Source: Mesorhizobium sp. M2E.F.Ca.ET.219.01.1.1 | GTDB lineage: Bacteria; Pseudomonadota; Alphaproteobacteria; Rhizobiales; Rhizobiaceae | DNA: 64,000 nucleotides | Assembly: GCF_004016445.2 (NCBI RefSeq) | Contig: NZ_SADT02000006.1 | Coordinates: 372,001-436,000 of the forward strand | Reading direction: 5' to 3' | In this document: positions 33,645 through 43,768 of the stretch, piece by piece | Layout: each line of letters opens with the position of its first letter | Position numbering within the stretch: position 1 is the first letter of the stretch | The notes under the pieces: generated by a model | Database searches by the model: none | Told to the model about the DNA's origin: nothing | What the model saw: the letters and a program-made list of their open reading frames with translations, nothing else | Made by a program: the position numbers and the translations under genes

Positions 33645-33670
33645 GCCGGCCGGGCTCCTGCCCGGCCGGC
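33645..33670 (+). other. stem-loop between binding-protein and permease genes
   Basis: GCCGGCCGGG (33645-33654) and CCCGGCCGGC (33661-33670) form a perfect 10-base GC stem with loop CTCCTG. There is no T run after it, so it is better read as an mRNA-stabilising or attenuating hairpin than as a full terminator. The rest of the gap to the permease start (about 185 bases) shows nothing else. Confidence 0.75.
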
Positions 33671-33855
33671 GTTCAAACAGGTCCAGATAGCGATTGTCGG
33701 CGCCGCCTCCCGGTCTTACCCTCGATCTCGCGGGGAAGACGGAGCCGATCTGTCGCTGGCCTTGTCTTACCCCAGAGGGGACAGCCAGGCCGTGCATCGA
33801 GGCATCAGCTAGCATCACCGAACTGGAACCCAGAGACGGCGGGGAACCCGAACTC

Positions 33856-34800
33856 ATGGACACCGAAACCATGGCTGCAGAAACGCGAGCGAAAAGACCG
33901 ATCCGCTGGCATGTCGGCGTCTTCCTGGCGCCGGCGGTGCTGGTCTACACCGCTTTCATGATCCTGCCGCTGTTCGGCACCCTCCAATTGTCCTTGTTCC
34001 GCAACATCGAACAGTCACAGGTCTTCGTCGGCTTCAGCAATTTCCGCACGCTGTTCGGCGATCCGAACTGGTCGGTGAATTTCTGGAATGCGCTCAGGAA
34101 CAATGTCTGGTTCTTCATCATCCACATGCTGGTGCAGAACCCGATCGGCATCCTGCTGGCCGCGCTGCTTTCCAGCCCAAAACTGCGCTTCACCGCCTTC
34201 TACCGCACGGCGATCTTCGTGCCGACCATCCTGTCCTTCGTCATTGTCGGCTTCGCCTGGAAGCTGATCCTGTCGCCGATCTGGGGCGTGGCGCCGCATC
34301 TGATGGATTTCGTCGGCTTGAAGAGCTTTTTCACGCCCTGGCTCGGCAAGGAGCAATATGCGCTGACCGCGCTCAGCCTGGTCTCGGTCTGGCAGTTCGT
34401 CGGCATCCCGATGATGCTGATCTACGCCGCACTTCTGTCGATCCCCGACGAGGTGATCGAGGCGGCTGAATGCGACGGCGTCACCGGCATGGCGCAGTTC
34501 TGGAAGATCAAGCTGCCGCTGATCCTGCCCTCGATCGGCATCATCTCGATCCTGACCTTCGTCGGCAATTTCAACGCCTTTGACCTGATCTACACCGCGC
34601 AAGGGGCGCTCGCCGGGCCGAACTATTCGACCGACATCCTCGGCACCTTCCTCTACCGCGCCTTCTTCGGCTTCCAGCTGCAGGTCGGCGATCCGAACAT
34701 GGGCGCCGCGATCGCCACGATCATGTTCCTGATCATCCTCGCCGGCGTCTGCGTCTACCTGTTCCTCGTGCAGACGCGCCTGCGTCGCTACCAGTTCTGA
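33856..34800 (+). CDS. ABC sugar permease, MalF-like
   Basis: Inner-membrane subunit of the CUT1 amino-sugar importer, 314 residues, about six membrane segments. Seen: first helix HVGVFLAPAVLVYTAFMILPLFGTL, the EAA loop EVIEAAECDGVTGMAQFWKIKLPLILPS that docks the ATPase, and the last helix AIATIMFLIILAGVCVYLFL. The start is uncertain: ATG 33856 is chosen because it gives a normal cytoplasmic N-terminus; ATG 33871 is possible, and the frame stays open to 33694. Followed after eight bases by the second permease. Confidence 0.9.
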   Translation: MDTETMAAETRAKRPIRWHVGVFLAPAVLVYTAFMILPLFGTLQLSLFRNIEQSQVFVGFSNFRTLFGDPNWSVNFWNALRNNVWFFIIHMLVQNPIGILLAALLSSPKLRFTAFYRTAIFVPTILSFVIVGFAWKLILSPIWGVAPHLMDFVGLKSFFTPWLGKEQYALTALSLVSVWQFVGIPMMLIYAALLSIPDEVIEAAECDGVTGMAQFWKIKLPLILPSIGIISILTFVGNFNAFDLIYTAQGALAGPNYSTDILGTFLYRAFFGFQLQVGDPNMGAAIATIMFLIILAGVCVYLFLVQTRLRRYQF

Positions 34801-34808
34801 GGCGCGCC

Positions 34809-35648
34809 ATGAGCACAGCCACCCGTTCGCTTCCCCGCACGATCGGCGCCCACGCGATCCTTATCACCTACACGGTGATCGCGCTGTTCCCGGTGATCCT
34901 GGTCGTCATGAACTCTTTCAAATCCCGCGCGGGCATCTTCGGCGCGCCGCTGACGCCGCCGACGCCGAAGACCTTCGACCTGATCGGCTACGCCACCGTG
35001 TTCGGCCAGGGTGATTTCTTCCACTATTTCCAGAACAGCCTCGTCGTCACCGTCGCCTCGCTGTTCTTCGTGCTTTTGTTCGGCGCCATGGCGGCCTTCG
35101 CGCTGTCGGAATACCGCTTCCGCGGCAACACGCTGATGGGCCTTTACCTGGCGCTCGGCATCATGATCCCGATCCGCCTCGGCACCGTCGCCATCCTGCA
35201 ATTGATGGTGGCGAGCGGGCTGGTCAACACGCTGACGGCGCTGATCCTGGTCTACACCGCGCAAGGCCTGCCGCTCGCGATCTTCATCCTGTCGGAATTC
35301 ATGAAGCAGGTGTCCAACGATCTGAAGAATGCCGGCCGCATAGACGGGCTTTCCGAATACACGATCTTCTTCAGGCTGGTGCTGCCGCTGGTGCGCCCAG
35401 CGATGGCGACGGTCGCCGTCTTCACCATGATCCCGATCTGGAACGATCTGTGGTTCCCGCTGATCCTGGCGCCGTCTGAAGAGACCAAGACGGTGACGCT
35501 TGGCGCGCAACTCTTCCTCGGCCAGTTCGTCACCAACTGGAACGCGATCCTGGCGGCGCTGTCGCTGGCGATCCTGCCGGTGCTGATCCTCTACGTCATC
35601 TTCTCGCGGCAGCTGATCCGCGGCATCACCTCGGGAGCGGTGAAGTGA
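34809..35648 (+). CDS. ABC sugar permease, MalG-like
   Basis: Second membrane subunit of the same importer, 279 residues, six helices. Seen: HAILITYTVIALFPVILVVMNSFKS at the N-terminus, the periplasmic loop before YFQNSLVVTVASLFFVLLFGAMAAFALS, and the EAA loop DLKNAGRIDGLSEYTIFFRLVLPLVRPA. The C-terminus VIFSRQLIRGITSGAVK is the usual MalG-like ending. It begins eight bases after the first permease gene with GAGGCGCGCC between them and is followed by the oxidoreductase gene. Confidence 0.92.
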   Translation: MSTATRSLPRTIGAHAILITYTVIALFPVILVVMNSFKSRAGIFGAPLTPPTPKTFDLIGYATVFGQGDFFHYFQNSLVVTVASLFFVLLFGAMAAFALSEYRFRGNTLMGLYLALGIMIPIRLGTVAILQLMVASGLVNTLTALILVYTAQGLPLAIFILSEFMKQVSNDLKNAGRIDGLSEYTIFFRLVLPLVRPAMATVAVFTMIPIWNDLWFPLILAPSEETKTVTLGAQLFLGQFVTNWNAILAALSLAILPVLILYVIFSRQLIRGITSGAVK

Positions 35649-35711
35649 GCGAGGGGCTGCAATTCCTACTAGGTCAGCGCCTCATCCTCTCAAGAGAAAG
35701 TGGAGCAGTCT

Positions 35712-36770
35712 GTGAGCGATAAACCCCTTCGCGTCGTCGTCGCCGGCCTCGGCAATATGGGCCGCAGCCATGCGCTGGCCTATCACACCAATCCCGGCTT
35801 CGAGATCGTCGCGCTGGTCAACCGCTCCGACGTGCCGCTGCCGGACGGGCTAGGCGGCTACGGCATCCGCCGCTCCTTCGAGGACGTGTTGCGCGACGAG
35901 AAGCCGGACGTGGCCGCTATCGCGACCTATTCCGACAGCCATGCCGACTATGCGGTGCGGGCCTTCGAGGCCGGTTGCCATGTCTTCGTCGAGAAGCCGC
36001 TGGCAACGACGGTTGCCGACGCCCAACGCGTCGTCGATGCCGCCAAGGCCAACGGCAAGAAACTGGTGATCGGCTATATATTGCGCCACCATCCGTCCTG
36101 GATCCGGCTGATCGCCGAGGCGCGCAAGCTCGGCGGCCCGTATGTCTTTCGCATGAACCTGAACCAGCAGTCCTCCGGCCATACCTGGGGCACGCACAAG
36201 CAGCTGATGCAGACGACCTCGCCGATCGTCGACTGCGGCGTGCACTATCTCGACGTGATGCTGCAGATCACCGATGCGAGGCCGATCGAGGTGCGCGGCA
36301 TGGGCGTGCGGCTCAGCGACGAGGTGGCGCCCTCGATGTACAATTACGGCCACCTGCAGGTGCTGTTCGAGGACGGTTCGGTCGGCTGGTACGAAGCCGG
36401 CTGGGGGCCGATGATCTCCGAGACCGCCTTCTTCGTGAAGGACGTGATGTCGCCCAAGGGCTGCGTGTCGATCGTGATGAAAGAGGGTGTGAAGTCCGAC
36501 GATATCGACACCCATACCAAAACCTCGACCATCCGCCTGCATAGTGCGGCGACCGGACCCGACGGCAGGTTCGCCAAGGAAGACCAGTTGCTGTCGATGG
36601 AAGGCGAGCCGGGCCACCAGGAACTCTGCGACCTGGAGCAGGCCTTCCTGCTCAAGGCCATCCGCGAAAATATCGACCTCACCCGCCACATGGACGATGC
36701 CGTGAAATCGCTCGCCGTCTGCCTTGCCGCCGACGAGAGCGTGCGCAGCGGCAACGCCGTCAAACTCTAG
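35712..36770 (+). CDS. Gfo/Idh/MocA family oxidoreductase
   Basis: NAD(P)-dependent sugar oxidoreductase, 352 residues. Rossmann loop VVVAGLGNMGRSHALAYH, then PDVAAIATYSDSHADYAVRAFEAGCHVFVEKPLATTVADAQ (the family EKP motif with catalytic Lys) and the C-terminal catalytic sheet with DCGVHYLDVMLQ (His). Start is GTG 35712 with GGAG six bases before it; GTG 35700 is the alternative. It sits between the permeases and the ATPase of the amino-sugar importer, so it may oxidise or epimerise an imported sugar before phosphorylation; the exact substrate cannot be read from sequence. Confidence 0.88.
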   Translation: MSDKPLRVVVAGLGNMGRSHALAYHTNPGFEIVALVNRSDVPLPDGLGGYGIRRSFEDVLRDEKPDVAAIATYSDSHADYAVRAFEAGCHVFVEKPLATTVADAQRVVDAAKANGKKLVIGYILRHHPSWIRLIAEARKLGGPYVFRMNLNQQSSGHTWGTHKQLMQTTSPIVDCGVHYLDVMLQITDARPIEVRGMGVRLSDEVAPSMYNYGHLQVLFEDGSVGWYEAGWGPMISETAFFVKDVMSPKGCVSIVMKEGVKSDDIDTHTKTSTIRLHSAATGPDGRFAKEDQLLSMEGEPGHQELCDLEQAFLLKAIRENIDLTRHMDDAVKSLAVCLAADESVRSGNAVKL

Positions 36771-36786
36771 AAACAGGAACGAAGCC

Positions 36787-37785
<999 letters not shown>

Positions 37786-37792
37786 GGCGCCA

Positions 37793-38057
37793 ACCTCCCC
37801 TTCTCCCCTTGTGTGGGAGAAGGTGGATCGGCGCGCAGCGCCGAGACGGAATGAGGGGTGCTCCAGCGGAGTGCGCCCTCAAGATAGAAGGATTCCCGGC
37901 GCCTATCCTGCTTCGCCGAGATCCTTCCAACACCCCTCATCCGGCCGCTTCGCGGCCACCGCCCCGGCCCTTCGCAGGCTCAGGGCGTTCGAAGCTCGAA
38001 AAGCCAAGCAATTGGCGCTGCCGCGGACCGCTTCTCACCCCACAAGGGGAGAAGGGT
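37793..38057. repeat. long intergenic palindromic element, family 2 (large copy)
   Basis: Outer arms CCCCTTCTCCCCTTGTG and CACAAGGGGAGAAGGG; inner arms ATGAGGGGTG and CACCCCTCAT; a CCGGCCGCTTCGCGGCC hairpin and a GGATTCCC-rich core. 265 bases between the convergent ATPase and FAH genes. Distinct in arm sequence from family 1. Confidence 0.8.
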
Positions 38058-38067
38058 AAGTCTGTGC

Positions 38068-38913
38068 TTACTCGTCCGCCTTGAACGTCTGCTTCTGCTG
38101 GCCGAGCCCTTCGATGCCGAGCTCCACCACGTCGCCGGCCTTCAAAAACACCGGCGGCTTCATGCCCAGCCCGACGCCGGGCGGGGTGCCGGTGGAGATG
38201 ATGTCGCCGGGATGCAGCGACATGAACTGACTGAGATAGGAGACAAGATACTTCACGCCATAGACCATGGTCTTGGTCGAGCCGTTCTGCATGGTCTTGC
38301 CGTTGACGGTCAGCCACATCTTCAGGTTCTGCGGGTCGGCCACCTCGTCCTTGGTCACCAGCCACGGACCGGTCGGGCCGAAGGTGTCGCAGGACTTGCC
38401 CTTGGTCCACTGCCCCTGGCGCTCGGCCTGGAAAGCGCGCTCCGACACGTCATGCGCGACGGCGTAGCCGGCGACATAATCCAGCGCGTCGTCTTCCGAG
38501 ACATATTTCGCCGTCTTGCCGATGATGACGGCGAGCTCGACTTCCCAGTCGGTCTTGACTGAGCCGCGCGGGATCAGCACGTCGTCATCGGGCCCGACGA
38601 TCGCCGAGCTTGCCTTCATGAAGATGATCGGCTCTGGCGGCACGGTGGCGCCGGTCTCGGCGGCGTGATCGGAATAGTTGAGGCCGATGCAGATGAACTT
38701 GCCTGTACCGGCGACGCAGGCTCCCATGCGCGGCTTGCCGGAGACCACCGGCAGCGACTTCGGATCGAGCTTGGAGAGCATCTCCAGCGAGGCCGGATGA
38801 AGCGCCGTGCCGGCGATATCGGCGACATGAGCGGAAAGGTCGCGGATATTCCCATCCGCATCAAGCAGGCCGGGCTTCTCGCTGCCAGCTTCGCCATAGC
38901 GCAACAACTTCAT
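38068..38913 (-). CDS. fumarylacetoacetate hydrolase family, probable 2,4-diketo-3-deoxy-sugar-acid hydrolase
   Basis: 281-residue FAH-fold hydrolase cleaving a C-C bond next to a ketone. Metal-site blocks: FICIGLNYSDHAAETG, PIIFMKASSAIVGP, DWEVELAVIIGKTA (Glu, Glu), GYAVAHDVSERAFQ, KSCDTFGPTGPWL and GDIISTGTPPGVGLGM. Start ATG 38913 has AGGTGGAG nine bases upstream; a GTG at 38928 is less likely. With the neighbouring SDR it matches the last two steps of the L-fucose/L-rhamnose diketo-hydrolase route (dehydrogenase, then hydrolase to pyruvate and lactate). The earlier steps are not in the window, and ureidoglycolate-lyase-type annotation is a common alternative. Confidence 0.85.
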   Translation of the reverse strand: MKLLRYGEAGSEKPGLLDADGNIRDLSAHVADIAGTALHPASLEMLSKLDPKSLPVVSGKPRMGACVAGTGKFICIGLNYSDHAAETGATVPPEPIIFMKASSAIVGPDDDVLIPRGSVKTDWEVELAVIIGKTAKYVSEDDALDYVAGYAVAHDVSERAFQAERQGQWTKGKSCDTFGPTGPWLVTKDEVADPQNLKMWLTVNGKTMQNGSTKTMVYGVKYLVSYLSQFMSLHPGDIISTGTPPGVGLGMKPPVFLKAGDVVELGIEGLGQQKQTFKADE

Positions 38914-39086
38914 CTCAATGTTCTCCACCTTGCGGCCAAGGGCCGGTTTTGCAAATTCCCATCAAAGCCAGCCGACCGTAGTCGCCGACCAAACCGGCGG
39001 CAAGCGAGCCTGCTGCGATGCCGACCAAATCGTCGGGATTTTCAGACGTTTCGATCCGATAGCCCCGCCGACATCCGCGCCTTTCG

Positions 39087-39818
39087 TCAGATCGACCAGC
39101 CGCCGTCGATGTTGTAGGCCTGCCCCGACGTGTAGGTTGCGCCGGCAAGGTAGACGGCGAGATCGGCGATCTCCTCCGGCGTGCCAAGCCGGCCCATCGG
39201 CTGGCGGGCGATGAAGGCCGCGCGTGCTGCCTCATAGTCGCCCTGCGCATGCATGCGATCCTGCAGCGACGGGCTTTCGACCGTGCCCGGGCAGATGGCG
39301 TTGCAGCGGATGCCCTTGGCGACATAGTCGGCGGCGACCGCCTTGGTCAGGCCGACCACGGCCGCCTTGGTCAGACCGTAGACGAAGCGGTTCGGCACGC
39401 CCTTTTGCGAGCTTGCCAGCGACGCCATGTTGATGATCGAGCCGTCGCCGCGTTCCAGCATGCCGGGCAGCACGGCGCGGATGGTGCGGATCATCGAGCG
39501 GACATTGAGGTTGAGCGCGAAGTCGAGGTCCTCGTCCTTCATCTCCAGAATGGAGCCGCCATGGACGAAACCGGCGCAGTTGAACAGGACGTCGACCCGG
39601 CCGATCTCGGCGAAGGCGGAAGCGACGGCCGCCTCGTTCAGCACATCGAGCTTGCGGGTCTGGATGCCGGGCGTCTTGCCCAGTTCGGCCAGCAGCGGCT
39701 CGTTGATGTCGGTGGCGTGAACGGTCGCGCCCGCCTTGGCGAAAGCCAGCGCGCTCGCCCGGCCGATACCTTGCGCCGCCGCGGTGACGACAACCACCTT
39801 ACCCGCCAGATCCGCCAT
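39087..39818 (-). CDS. short-chain dehydrogenase, probable 2-keto-3-deoxy-L-fuconate 4-dehydrogenase
   Basis: Classical SDR, 243 residues. Cofactor loop VVVTAAAQGIGRASALAFA, an Asp after the second strand (HATDI) favouring NAD over NADP, NCAGFVHGG, catalytic Ser in NMASLASSQ, YGLTKAAVVGLTKAVA (Tyr-xxx-Lys) and a C-terminal TYTSGQAYNIDGGWS. AGGAGAAGAAAC precedes the ATG. The gap of 173 bases to the downstream FAH gene (same strand) holds nothing notable, and the pair probably forms one unit. The family also includes type 2 3-hydroxybutyrate dehydrogenases, so the sugar-acid role rests on the FAH partner. Confidence 0.85.
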   Translation of the reverse strand: MADLAGKVVVVTAAAQGIGRASALAFAKAGATVHATDINEPLLAELGKTPGIQTRKLDVLNEAAVASAFAEIGRVDVLFNCAGFVHGGSILEMKDEDLDFALNLNVRSMIRTIRAVLPGMLERGDGSIINMASLASSQKGVPNRFVYGLTKAAVVGLTKAVAADYVAKGIRCNAICPGTVESPSLQDRMHAQGDYEAARAAFIARQPMGRLGTPEEIADLAVYLAGATYTSGQAYNIDGGWSI

Positions 39819-40100
39819 GTTTCTTCTCCTCGCCTGCCTGGAGCGTCCGCCTCTAATCGATGGCCGGCCCCGGTGTCGTGTGCCAGACAGCCGGCATCGT
39901 GCGGTCAGGCTTTCGCTTCACAGATAAAGATGTTTTTTCTCGTTAAAGAGCACGCGCGCGAGCGTCAAGCCCGAACGCGTTCACCTTCGCGACAGCTGCT
40001 TTAATGCATATAGCCTGCCGTAGCGCAAGTACTTGTACGACAACCGGGCAACAAGTCTCACCAGCCTGGACCATTCAGGCACACCGCCCTTTGGAAGCAA

Positions 40101-42476
40101 TCAGTCGCCGTAGGGCACCCAGACGTTCTTGACCTCGATGGCGCGGCGCAGGAACGCATCGCCGGCGGCCTCGCCTGACCCCCAGTCGAGCGTGCGGCCA
40201 TTGCCGGTCCAGACCCGCTTGAGGTTGCCGATGGAGTCTGCCTCCGCCTTGGCGCAGGTGTCGGCATCGGCGAACAGCCAGAGCCCGTCGACATCGTCAT
40301 GCTTGGCCAGCACGCCGGCGAGCTCGGCGCTGCGGCCGGTGACGATGTTGATCGCGCCGGCAGGCAAGTCGGAATATTCGATCACCTGATAGAGGTCGGT
40401 GGCCAAAAGCGGGTGCCGCTCCGACGGAACCGCGACCACGGTGTTGCCCATGGCGAGCGCCGGCGCCACCAGTGAGATGAAGTTGAGCAAAGGCTGGTTG
40501 TCCGGCGCGACGATGCCGACGACGCCGACGGGCTCATGCAGCGCCAGTGTCACGACGCGGGCCGGCGGCTGGTGAACACGACCCTCGAACTTGTCGGCGA
40601 GGCCGGCATAGAGGAACAGCCGCTCGATCGACTGCTCGACCTCCTCGCGCGCGGCCTTGGCGGTGACGCCGGTCAGCTGGACAAGCCGCGCGGCGAATTC
40701 GTCGGCACGGCCCGACAGGTTCTCGGCGAAATAGTAGAGCACCTGGCTGCGGTTGTAGGCGGTCGCGTCCGGCCATGGCTTGCAGGCGCGGGCGGCGGCG
40801 ACGGCGTCGCGGATGTCCTTCCTGTTGCCGAGGCCGACTTCACCGGCAAGCTTGCCCCTGGCAGAGGCGACGGAGAGCGAGTAGTTGCCGTCCGGCCGTG
40901 CCTGCTTGCCGCCGATGAACAATTTTGCCGTGCGGTCGATGGCCGTGCCGTCGACCTGCTCGACCGGCTGGGCCGAGCCGGTCGCAGCCGGCTTGATGGC
41001 CGGGCCTACGGGCAGCTTTGCCGCCAGATATTCGAACATGCCCTCGCGGCCGCCTTCACGGCCAAAGCCGCTTTCGCGGTAGCCGCCAAAGCCGCAGGCG
41101 GCGTCGAACATGTTGGTGCCGTTGACCCACACCACGCCGGCCTTCAATTGCGGCGCGACATGCAGGGCCAGATTGACGTTCTCGCTCCACACGGAAGCGG
41201 CGAGGCCGTATCGCGTGTTGTTGGCAAGCTCGATCGCTTCCTCGGTGTTGCGGAAGGTCATGGTCGCCAGCACCGGGCCGAACACTTCTTCTTGCGCGAG
41301 AATGTTAGCCGGCGAAACACCCGTCGCCAGTGTCGGCAGGTGATAGTAGCCGGAGGACGGCAAAGCGGCGTCCGGCTGCCAGCAGACGGCGCCCTGCTTG
41401 GCGCCCTCGGCGATCAGACCCTTGACGCGGTCGAGCTGGGTGCGGTCGACGAGCGGGCCGATATCGGTGTTCTTGTCGAGCGGGCTGCCGACGCGCAGCC
41501 GGCTCATCCTGACCTTGACCTTGGCGATGAAGGCCTCGGCGACGCCTTCCTGCACCAGGAGGCGCGAGCCCGCGCAGCAGACCTGGCCCTGGTTGAACCA
41601 GATGCCATCGACCAGGCCTTCGACGGCGCTGTCGAGATCGGCGTCCTCGAAGACGATGAAGGCCGACTTGCCGCCGAGTTCCAGCGAAAGCTTCTTGCCC
41701 GATCCGGCGGTCGCCTTGCGGATGATCTTGCCGACTTCGGACGAGCCGGTGAAGGCGATCTTCTGGATGCCGGGATGGTTGACGATGGCAGCGCCCGCCT
41801 CGGGCCCGCCCTGGACGATGTTGACGACGCCCTTCGGCACGCCTGCCCGCTCGCAGATCTCGGCGAACAGGATGGCGGTGAGCGGGGTGAATTCGGCAGG
41901 CTTCAGCACCACCGTGCAGCCGGCGGCGAGTGCCGGCGCGATCTTCCACGCCAGCATCAGCAGCGGGAAATTCCACGGTATGACCTGGCCGACGACGCCG
42001 ACCGGCTTGTGGTCGGGAAAATCGTTCTCGAGCGTCTGCGCCCAGCCGGCGTGATGGATGAAATGGCGGATCGCCAGCGGCACGTCGATGTCGCGGCTTT
42101 CGCGGATCGGCTTGCCGTTGTCGATCGATTCCAGCACCGCGAACAGGCGCTGGTGGCGCTGCATGGCGCGGCCGATGGCGTAGAGCACCTTCGCGCGGGC
42201 GTAGCCGGAGGAGGCCGACCATTTCGGCAGCGCCTTGGCGGCTGCCTGGACCGCGGCATCGATGTCGGCGGCGCCGGCATCCGAGATCTTGGCCAGAAGC
42301 TTGCCGGAGGACGGCTCGCTAGTCTCGAAAGTCTTGCCGCCGGCCGCCGCCTTCCAGGCGCCATCGATGAACAAAGACTTGGAGAAATCGCGTGCGGCGA
42401 GCCAGGCATCCGCCTCGTTGCGGGCTTCCGGCGCCGGGCCGTATTCCATGGCGTGATAGCGTTCGAGGATGTTCAT
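40101..42476 (-). CDS. two-domain aldehyde dehydrogenase (ALDH16-like)
   Basis: 791 residues: a complete N-terminal ALDH domain (about 1-490) with Glu266 in LSLELGGKSAF and nucleophile Cys300 in NQGQVCCAG, followed by a second ALDH domain (about 505-791) that keeps the Rossmann half (LHEPVGVVGIVAPDNQPLLNFISLVAPALAMGNTVVAVP) but has no active-site Cys block and ends early. This active-plus-degenerate layout is that of the ALDH16 family, in which the second domain is structural. It lies downstream of deoC on the same strand, across a palindrome, so it may oxidise acetaldehyde released by DeoC. Start ATG 42476 follows GGAAGGAGCACCCC. Confidence 0.88.
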   Translation of the reverse strand: MNILERYHAMEYGPAPEARNEADAWLAARDFSKSLFIDGAWKAAAGGKTFETSEPSSGKLLAKISDAGAADIDAAVQAAAKALPKWSASSGYARAKVLYAIGRAMQRHQRLFAVLESIDNGKPIRESRDIDVPLAIRHFIHHAGWAQTLENDFPDHKPVGVVGQVIPWNFPLLMLAWKIAPALAAGCTVVLKPAEFTPLTAILFAEICERAGVPKGVVNIVQGGPEAGAAIVNHPGIQKIAFTGSSEVGKIIRKATAGSGKKLSLELGGKSAFIVFEDADLDSAVEGLVDGIWFNQGQVCCAGSRLLVQEGVAEAFIAKVKVRMSRLRVGSPLDKNTDIGPLVDRTQLDRVKGLIAEGAKQGAVCWQPDAALPSSGYYHLPTLATGVSPANILAQEEVFGPVLATMTFRNTEEAIELANNTRYGLAASVWSENVNLALHVAPQLKAGVVWVNGTNMFDAACGFGGYRESGFGREGGREGMFEYLAAKLPVGPAIKPAATGSAQPVEQVDGTAIDRTAKLFIGGKQARPDGNYSLSVASARGKLAGEVGLGNRKDIRDAVAAARACKPWPDATAYNRSQVLYYFAENLSGRADEFAARLVQLTGVTAKAAREEVEQSIERLFLYAGLADKFEGRVHQPPARVVTLALHEPVGVVGIVAPDNQPLLNFISLVAPALAMGNTVVAVPSERHPLLATDLYQVIEYSDLPAGAINIVTGRSAELAGVLAKHDDVDGLWLFADADTCAKAEADSIGNLKRVWTGNGRTLDWGSGEAAGDAFLRRAIEVKNVWVPYGD

Positions 42477-42523
42477 GGGGTGCTCCTTCCGGAGGAGATT
42501 TCTGGATAAGTAGGTGCTCTACG

Positions 42524-42684
42524 GCGCCCCCCTCTGTCCTGCCGGACATCTCCCCCACTTGTGGGGAGATTGGCCGTCATCGGCGATTTCGCCAATCGCC
42601 AGCGTTGCAGGACTGGAGCGGAAAAAGGCGCAAGCTGATCTCCCCCCTTGTGGGGGAGATGTCCGGCAGGACAGAGGGGGGCGC
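42524..42684. repeat. long intergenic palindromic element, family 1 copy D
   Basis: Arms GCGCCCCCCTCTGTCCTGCC and complement GGCAGGACAGAGGGGGGCGC; inner hairpins CTCCCCCACTTGTGGGGAG and CTCCCCCCTTGTGGGGGAG; shared core GGCGATTTCGCCAATCGCC. Lies between deoC (3' end) and the ALDH gene (5' end), both on the minus strand. Confidence 0.85.
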
Positions 42685-42718
42685 GAAGGAACTCGGCGTT
42701 CAAGGCCTTTCACTCGCC

Positions 42719-43768
42719 CTACGCCATCGCGTGGCGATGGTTGGCCGAGTAGTGACCGGTCAAATGATGTTCGAGCTGGCGTTCGATGTCGGTGAGCAGG
42801 CTGGAGGCGCCGAAGCGGAACAGCTCCGGCTCGAGCCATGGCCGGCCGAGCTCTTCCTTCATCAGCACCAGCCAGTCGAGCGAGACTTTCGCCGTCGAAA
42901 TGCCGCCCGCCGGCTTGAAGCCGATCAGGTAGCCGGTTTCCTCGAAATATGCGCGGATGGCGCGCAGCATGGCGAGGCCGACGGGAAGCGTGGCGTTGAC
43001 GCTTTCCTTGCCGGTCGAGGTCTTGATGAAGTCCGCCCCCGCCATCATCGCCACCATCGAGGCGAGCATGACGTTGCGCAAAGTGGCGAGGTCGCCAGTG
43101 CCGAGGATGACCTTGAGATGCGCCTCGCCGCAGGCGGCGCGCATGGCGACGATCTCGTTGAACAGTTCGCGCCATTTGGCGCCGTAGACCAGCCCGCGCG
43201 GGATGACGACGTCGATCTCGTCGGCGCCGTCCTTCACCGAGGCCTCGATCTCCTGCAGGCGGGTCGAGAGTGGCGCAAGTCCATGCGGGAATGCGGTGGA
43301 GACCGCGGCGACATGGATGCCGGTGCCGCGCAGCGCGTCGACCGCGGTGGCGACGAAGGGATGGTAGACGCAGACCGCGGCCGGACGGATGGTTTCGCCC
43401 GAGATGCCGAGGCCCTCGACGATATCCTTGCGCAGCGGGTTGATCGCCTTGGCGCAGAGCCGGCGCACGCGCTCGTCAGTATCGTTGGAATTGAGCGTTG
43501 TGAGGTCCATGCAGGCGATGGCGCGCAAGAGCCAGGCGGCCTGGTTGTCGGCCTTGATCGAGCGCCGCTTGGTCAGCGTGGCGACACGGCGCTCCAGCGC
43601 CGAGCGGTTGACGCTGCGCACCGATTCCAGAAAGCCGAGATCGAGCTTCATGCCGGGGTTGCGGGCAATGCCGTGTTCCAGCGGCAGCGGCGTGTTGGCG
43701 GCGGCGCGCGCCGGCAGCGGCATGATTTTGGGCGCGCCAGCGCCTGCCTCGCGGATCGTGCTGCTCAT
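42719..43768 (-). CDS. deoC: deoxyribose-phosphate aldolase
   Basis: Schiff-base aldolase splitting 2-deoxyribose-5-phosphate into acetaldehyde and glyceraldehyde-3-phosphate. 349 residues, longer than E. coli DeoC because of an N-terminal extension of about 80 residues, as in eukaryotic DERA. Seen: CMDLTTLNSNDTDERV (Asp), AAVSTAFPHG, EIDVVIPRGLVYGAKW, LKVILGTGDLA, ADFIKTSTGKESVNATLPV (Schiff-base Lys) and GFKPAGGI (proton-relay Lys). Start ATG 43768 has AAGGGCAGGAG upstream; the frame is open further back, with other ATGs at 43804 and 43855. The following ALDH gene suits acetaldehyde disposal. Confidence 0.9.
   Translation of the reverse strand: MSSTIREAGAGAPKIMPLPARAAANTPLPLEHGIARNPGMKLDLGFLESVRSVNRSALERRVATLTKRRSIKADNQAAWLLRAIACMDLTTLNSNDTDERVRRLCAKAINPLRKDIVEGLGISGETIRPAAVCVYHPFVATAVDALRGTGIHVAAVSTAFPHGLAPLSTRLQEIEASVKDGADEIDVVIPRGLVYGAKWRELFNEIVAMRAACGEAHLKVILGTGDLATLRNVMLASMVAMMAGADFIKTSTGKESVNATLPVGLAMLRAIRAYFEETGYLIGFKPAGGISTAKVSLDWLVLMKEELGRPWLEPELFRFGASSLLTDIERQLEHHLTGHYSANHRHAMA

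Noticed and set aside
40536..42509. 657-codon open frame on the plus strand
   Set aside because: Shadow of the ALDH gene; composition is Arg/Asp/Gly-rich with no domain.
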